DNA of 64,000 nucleotides from Pelorhabdus rhamnosifermentans (GTDB taxonomy: Bacteria > Bacillota > Negativicutes > UMGS1260), in NCBI RefSeq assembly GCF_018835585.1, contig NZ_JAHGVE010000002.1, positions 223,665 through 287,664 on the forward strand, written 5' to 3'. The translations under genes were made by a program, and so were the position numbers. The notes beneath the pieces were generated by a model. It was given only the letters and a program-made list of their open reading frames with translations, did not search any database and was not told the origin of the DNA. Shown here piece after piece: positions 61,556 to 64,000 of the stretch (position 1 is the stretch's first letter; each line of letters opens with the position of its first letter).

Positions 61556-62560
61556 ATGCTCAAAGGTCATCAAACATGGTTCTTCGAATCAAAACCAGTC
61601 ATCATTGGTTCTGCAGCGATAGGCGGACCTTTTGAGGCGCAGGGCAATCTGGCGGACGATTTTGATCTGCTTCATGATGATATATGGCTGGGGCAGGATA
61701 GTTATGAAAAAGCAGAAAAAAAATTTTTGGAACAAGCTTGTGAAACGGCAATTAAGAAAGCAGGACTCAAAAAAGAGGATATCCAGTTTTTCTTCAGTGG
61801 GGATCTCATTAACCAGATTATTCCCAGCAGCTTTACTGCGCGTACACTTGCCGTTCCATTTCTAGGCATTTATGGAGCATGTTCTAGTTCGATGGAGGGG
61901 CTTTCCTTAGCTTCCCTGATTGTTGACAGTCGTTTTGCACAGAATGCACTTGTTGGTACATCCAGTCATAATGCGGCCGCAGAAAAACAGTACCGGTATC
62001 CTACCGAATATGGTGCACAGAAACCTCCCACGGCTCAGTGGACGGTGACGGGAGCTGGCGCTGCAGTTGTTGCGCAGCAAGGTACAGGCCCGCGTGTTAT
62101 AGCTGCTACGATTGGTCGCGTAGTAGATATGGGAATTTCCGATCCGTTTAACATGGGGGCAGCCATGGCTCCGGCGGCAGTGGATACAATAGAAGCTCAT
62201 TTCAGGGATTTGAACCTATCTCCGTCACACTATGACCTCATTGCAACGGGAGATTTAGGCAAGATAGGCCATCGAATTGCCGGGGATTTGCTCACAAAGC
62301 ATGGACTGGACATTCCTGTAGAAAAATTGACTGACTGCGGTATTTTAATGTACAAGGAAGACCAGCCTGTTTTTGCCGGGGGAAGTGGTTGTGCCTGTGC
62401 TGCTACAGCTACTTTTGGACATCTCTTAAATCGTATGCGCAAAGGGGAACTTAAGCGAATTCTCATTATCGCTACAGGTTCTTTGCTTTCACCTATGTCC
62501 TATCAGCAAAAGGAAAGCATACCGTGCGTTGCCCATGCAGTATCGATAGAAATGGAATAA
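61556..62560 (+). CDS. spoVAD: Stage V sporulation protein AD
   Basis: Soluble dipicolinate-binding component of the SpoVA system, with a beta-ketoacyl-ACP synthase III-like fold. The 334-aa protein begins KGHQTWFFESKPVIIGSAA and has FLGIYGACSSSMEGLSLAS, which corresponds to the degenerate KAS active-site region, and CGILMYKEDQPVFAGGSGC near the C-terminus. It starts immediately after the spoVAC stop, behind GGAGTG, so the two are coupled. Confidence 0.96.
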   Translation: MLKGHQTWFFESKPVIIGSAAIGGPFEAQGNLADDFDLLHDDIWLGQDSYEKAEKKFLEQACETAIKKAGLKKEDIQFFFSGDLINQIIPSSFTARTLAVPFLGIYGACSSSMEGLSLASLIVDSRFAQNALVGTSSHNAAAEKQYRYPTEYGAQKPPTAQWTVTGAGAAVVAQQGTGPRVIAATIGRVVDMGISDPFNMGAAMAPAAVDTIEAHFRDLNLSPSHYDLIATGDLGKIGHRIAGDLLTKHGLDIPVEKLTDCGILMYKEDQPVFAGGSGCACAATATFGHLLNRMRKGELKRILIIATGSLLSPMSYQQKESIPCVAHAVSIEME

Positions 62561-62577
62561 GGAGAGGAGGCTTACGA

Positions 62578-62931
62578 TTGGATAAGTTTATTGTGGCTTT
62601 CATCGTTGGCGGAACAATTTGTGTGATTGGACAACTTCTTATGGATGGGTTGAAACTAACGCCTGCGCATACCATGGTTACACTAGTAGTGTCTGGAGCT
62701 ATTTTAGGTGGATTTGGCCTATATGATGATTTTGTGAAGTTCGCAGGTGCAGGAGCTTCTGTTCCTATCAGCAGTTTTGGAAATCAATTGGTCAAGGGAG
62801 CTCTACAAGAGGCTGACCGGACTGGGATTATCGGTGTATTGACAGGTATTTTTAAAATTACCAGCGCAGGTATTTCAGCGGCGATTATATTCGGATTTTT
62901 ATCAGCCTTATTATTTAAACCGAAGGGATAA
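62578..62931 (+). CDS. spoVAE: Stage V sporulation protein AE (AEb type)
   Basis: Small SpoVA membrane subunit. The 117-aa protein starts LDKFIVAFIVGGTICVIGQ, with the same GGTICxIGQ motif as SpoVAC, of which it is a paralogue, and has about three or four helices. TTG 62578 is 7 nt after GAGAGGAGG; the longer frame from 62524 overlaps spoVAD. Together spoVAC-D-E is the minimal core found in most spore formers. Confidence 0.94.
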   Translation: MDKFIVAFIVGGTICVIGQLLMDGLKLTPAHTMVTLVVSGAILGGFGLYDDFVKFAGAGASVPISSFGNQLVKGALQEADRTGIIGVLTGIFKITSAGISAAIIFGFLSALLFKPKG

Positions 62932-62961
62932 ATAATAATGCCAGAAAAGGAGGTGACAGAA

Positions 62962-63168
62962 ATGACAGTAGGTACTCAGATAACTCAAGCCATTGCAACT
63001 GTCCAAAATGCTGCAGCAAGCATGAAGACATTCTCTCTGGAGACTCAGGATGAACAGGCAAAGCAAACATTTCAGCAGTTAGCTCAGACTCTTGATAATG
63101 CGGTTGATACATTAAAGCAAAGGGAAAAGTATGTTAAGCAGCAGGAACCTCAATATAAACAGCAATAG
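62962..63168 (+). CDS. DUF1657 protein, second copy
   Basis: The 68-aa protein begins TVGTQITQAIATVQNAAASM and ends QEPQYKQQ, the same tail as the copy at 59982. Predicted two-helix hairpin. AAGGAGGTGA precedes ATG 62962. It lies 30 bp from spoVAE and is co-oriented with it, followed by a hairpin and then the last YetF gene. Confidence 0.9.
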   Translation: MTVGTQITQAIATVQNAAASMKTFSLETQDEQAKQTFQQLAQTLDNAVDTLKQREKYVKQQEPQYKQQ

Positions 63169-63181
63169 ACCTTAGCTACAC

Positions 63182-63240
63182 TGTCCTGTAAGCAAAGCTG
63201 AAGATAGAGATAGATGTTCAGCTTCGCTTATCAGGTCCTT
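63182..63240 (+). terminator. Long hairpin between DUF1657 and YetF genes
   Basis: AAGC.AAGCTGAA pairs with TTCAGCTT.GCTT, extended by CCTG/CAGG, around about 14 nt; CCTTTGTTCTT follows. It may attenuate rather than fully stop transcription into the last YetF gene. Confidence 0.55.
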
Positions 63241-63313
63241 TGTTCTTACTACGATATTAATCCGGAAGAAAATAGTCTGGCTTAATATTCTGACTAGAAA
63301 GGATTTGAAATAC

Positions 63314-64000
63314 ATGGATGGGATGGAATTTTTACGTGATACATGGCAAACTTCTTTGGTGTTTTTTAGTTTACTTATTCTTACCCGCATTTTAGGTAAG
63401 ACTCAAGTAGGACAGTTAACATTTTACGAGTATATTAGCGGTATTACTATTGGTTCCATTGCCGGTACTGTCGTAGCAGCCGACCCCGATAAGGTGTGGA
63501 ACGATTATTATGATCTTATATTATTTGTGGTACTCACCTATTTTTTAGCATTCATTTCGATAAAAAGCCGACCCCTTCGAAAAATCATTCAAGGATCGCC
63601 GACAATCGTCATTGAGAAAGGACGCATTCTTGAAGATAATATGAAAGGGATGCGCTTCGATTTAGATGAATTAGAAGGTAAGTTACGGGAAAAGGGGATT
63701 TTCGATCCTGCCGAGGTGCAATATGCCATCATTGAAACATCGGGAGAGTTAAGCGTTATACAAAAATCTGACTATCAGCCTTTGACTAAATCGGATTTAA
63801 ACATTCATTTACCTGGTCCTGCTTTCCCATTAGAGCTGATTATGGACGGAGAAATCATAGAGGAAAATTTCAGTCCAAACTACTCAAAGGCTTGGCTGGA
63901 AGAGCAACTTTCCGCTCAAAATATTTCTGACGCATCTCAAGTGACTTATGCTGCCATTGACTCGAAAGGGCAACTGTTTATTAGTAAAAAAAACGACTAA
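63314..64000 (+). CDS. YetF (DUF421) membrane protein, last gene of the cluster
   Basis: The 228-aa protein has three N-terminal membrane helices (LVFFSLLILTRILGKTQVGQ; FYEYISGITIGSIAGTV; LILFVVLTYFLAFI) and the two YetF modules (SPTIVIEKGRILEDNMKG, VQYAIIETSGELSV). It lacks the DUF1657-like tail of the paralogue at 60203. AAAGGA lies 10 nt before ATG 63314; TTG 63305 is too close. The stop codon is the last three bases of the window, so the gene is complete; the cluster may continue. Confidence 0.92.
   Translation: MDGMEFLRDTWQTSLVFFSLLILTRILGKTQVGQLTFYEYISGITIGSIAGTVVAADPDKVWNDYYDLILFVVLTYFLAFISIKSRPLRKIIQGSPTIVIEKGRILEDNMKGMRFDLDELEGKLREKGIFDPAEVQYAIIETSGELSVIQKSDYQPLTKSDLNIHLPGPAFPLELIMDGEIIEENFSPNYSKAWLEEQLSAQNISDASQVTYAAIDSKGQLFISKKND

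Overview
The window looks like chromosome of a spore-forming, diderm member of the Firmicutes, most likely Negativicutes (Sporomusaceae, Pelosinus/Sporomusa-like). Three things point there. The block from maf to obg is collinear with the Bacillus subtilis maf-radC-mreBCD-minCD-spoIVFAB-rplU-prp-rpmA-spo0B-obg region, so the organism descends from a sporulating Firmicute. A secreted beta-barrel-like protein with a C-terminal aromatic residue (27929-28558) implies an outer membrane. Spore genes (spoIVFA/spoIVFB, spo0B-like, spoVAC/D/E) and strict-anaerobe genes (class III ribonucleotide reductase, superoxide reductase, PPi-dependent phosphofructokinase) occur together. The assignment to genus is inference.

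Region 1 (1-26.4 kb, almost all + strand) is a conserved housekeeping block: nucleotide sanitation (maf), cell shape (mreBCD, mrdA, rodA), division-site selection (minCDE), a SpoIVFA/SpoIVFB-type membrane protease pair, radical SAM proteins, RNase G, ribosomal proteins L21 and L27 with the L27-trimming protease, a shortened Spo0B, ObgE, proline synthesis (proBA), a GH18 hydrolase, NadD, an RRM protein, YqeK, an LCP protein, RsfS and a CvfB-like protein. Genes are tightly packed, with ATGA-type overlaps and a few clear terminators.

Region 2 (26.4-35.2 kb) is an accessory, gene-poor stretch. It holds folT under a tetrahydrofolate riboswitch, a small membrane protein behind a near-consensus promoter with a Fur-box-like site, a porin-like protein, a His/Asp-rich secreted protein, gene fragments, a 111-nt palindromic element that resembles a MITE, two soluble chemoreceptors, an orphan TctC-type binding protein, a VOC protein and a tRNA-Ala(GGC).

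Region 3 (35.3-49.8 kb) is metabolic and mixed: nicotinate phosphoribosyltransferase, an amino-acid permease, PPi-type phosphofructokinase, desulfoferrodoxin, a radical SAM/DNA-repair gene pair, a TPR-glycosyltransferase protein, a YetF (DUF421) protein, a thioesterase, an aldo/keto reductase with a ferredoxin tail, and a Tat-exported amidase.

Region 4 (49.8-55.3 kb, - strand) carries nrdD-nrdG behind a TTGACA/TATGAT promoter flanked and overlapped by two NrdR-box-like sites 32 bp apart, a small P-loop kinase, and a TrmB regulator plus fumarylacetoacetate-hydrolase-family operon with a perfect 40-bp palindrome over its promoter. Region 5 (55.4-59.4 kb) is an efflux operon (two HlyD-type adaptors, DHA2 transporter) followed by a PadR regulator.

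Region 6 (59.6-64.0 kb) is the most interesting part: DUF1657 - YetF - SpoVAC - SpoVAD - SpoVAE - DUF1657 - YetF, with a fourth DUF1657-like gene divergent from it. It resembles the spoVA2mob operon known from highly heat-resistant Bacillus spores. The first YetF carries a DUF1657-like tail, which suggests the two families work together.
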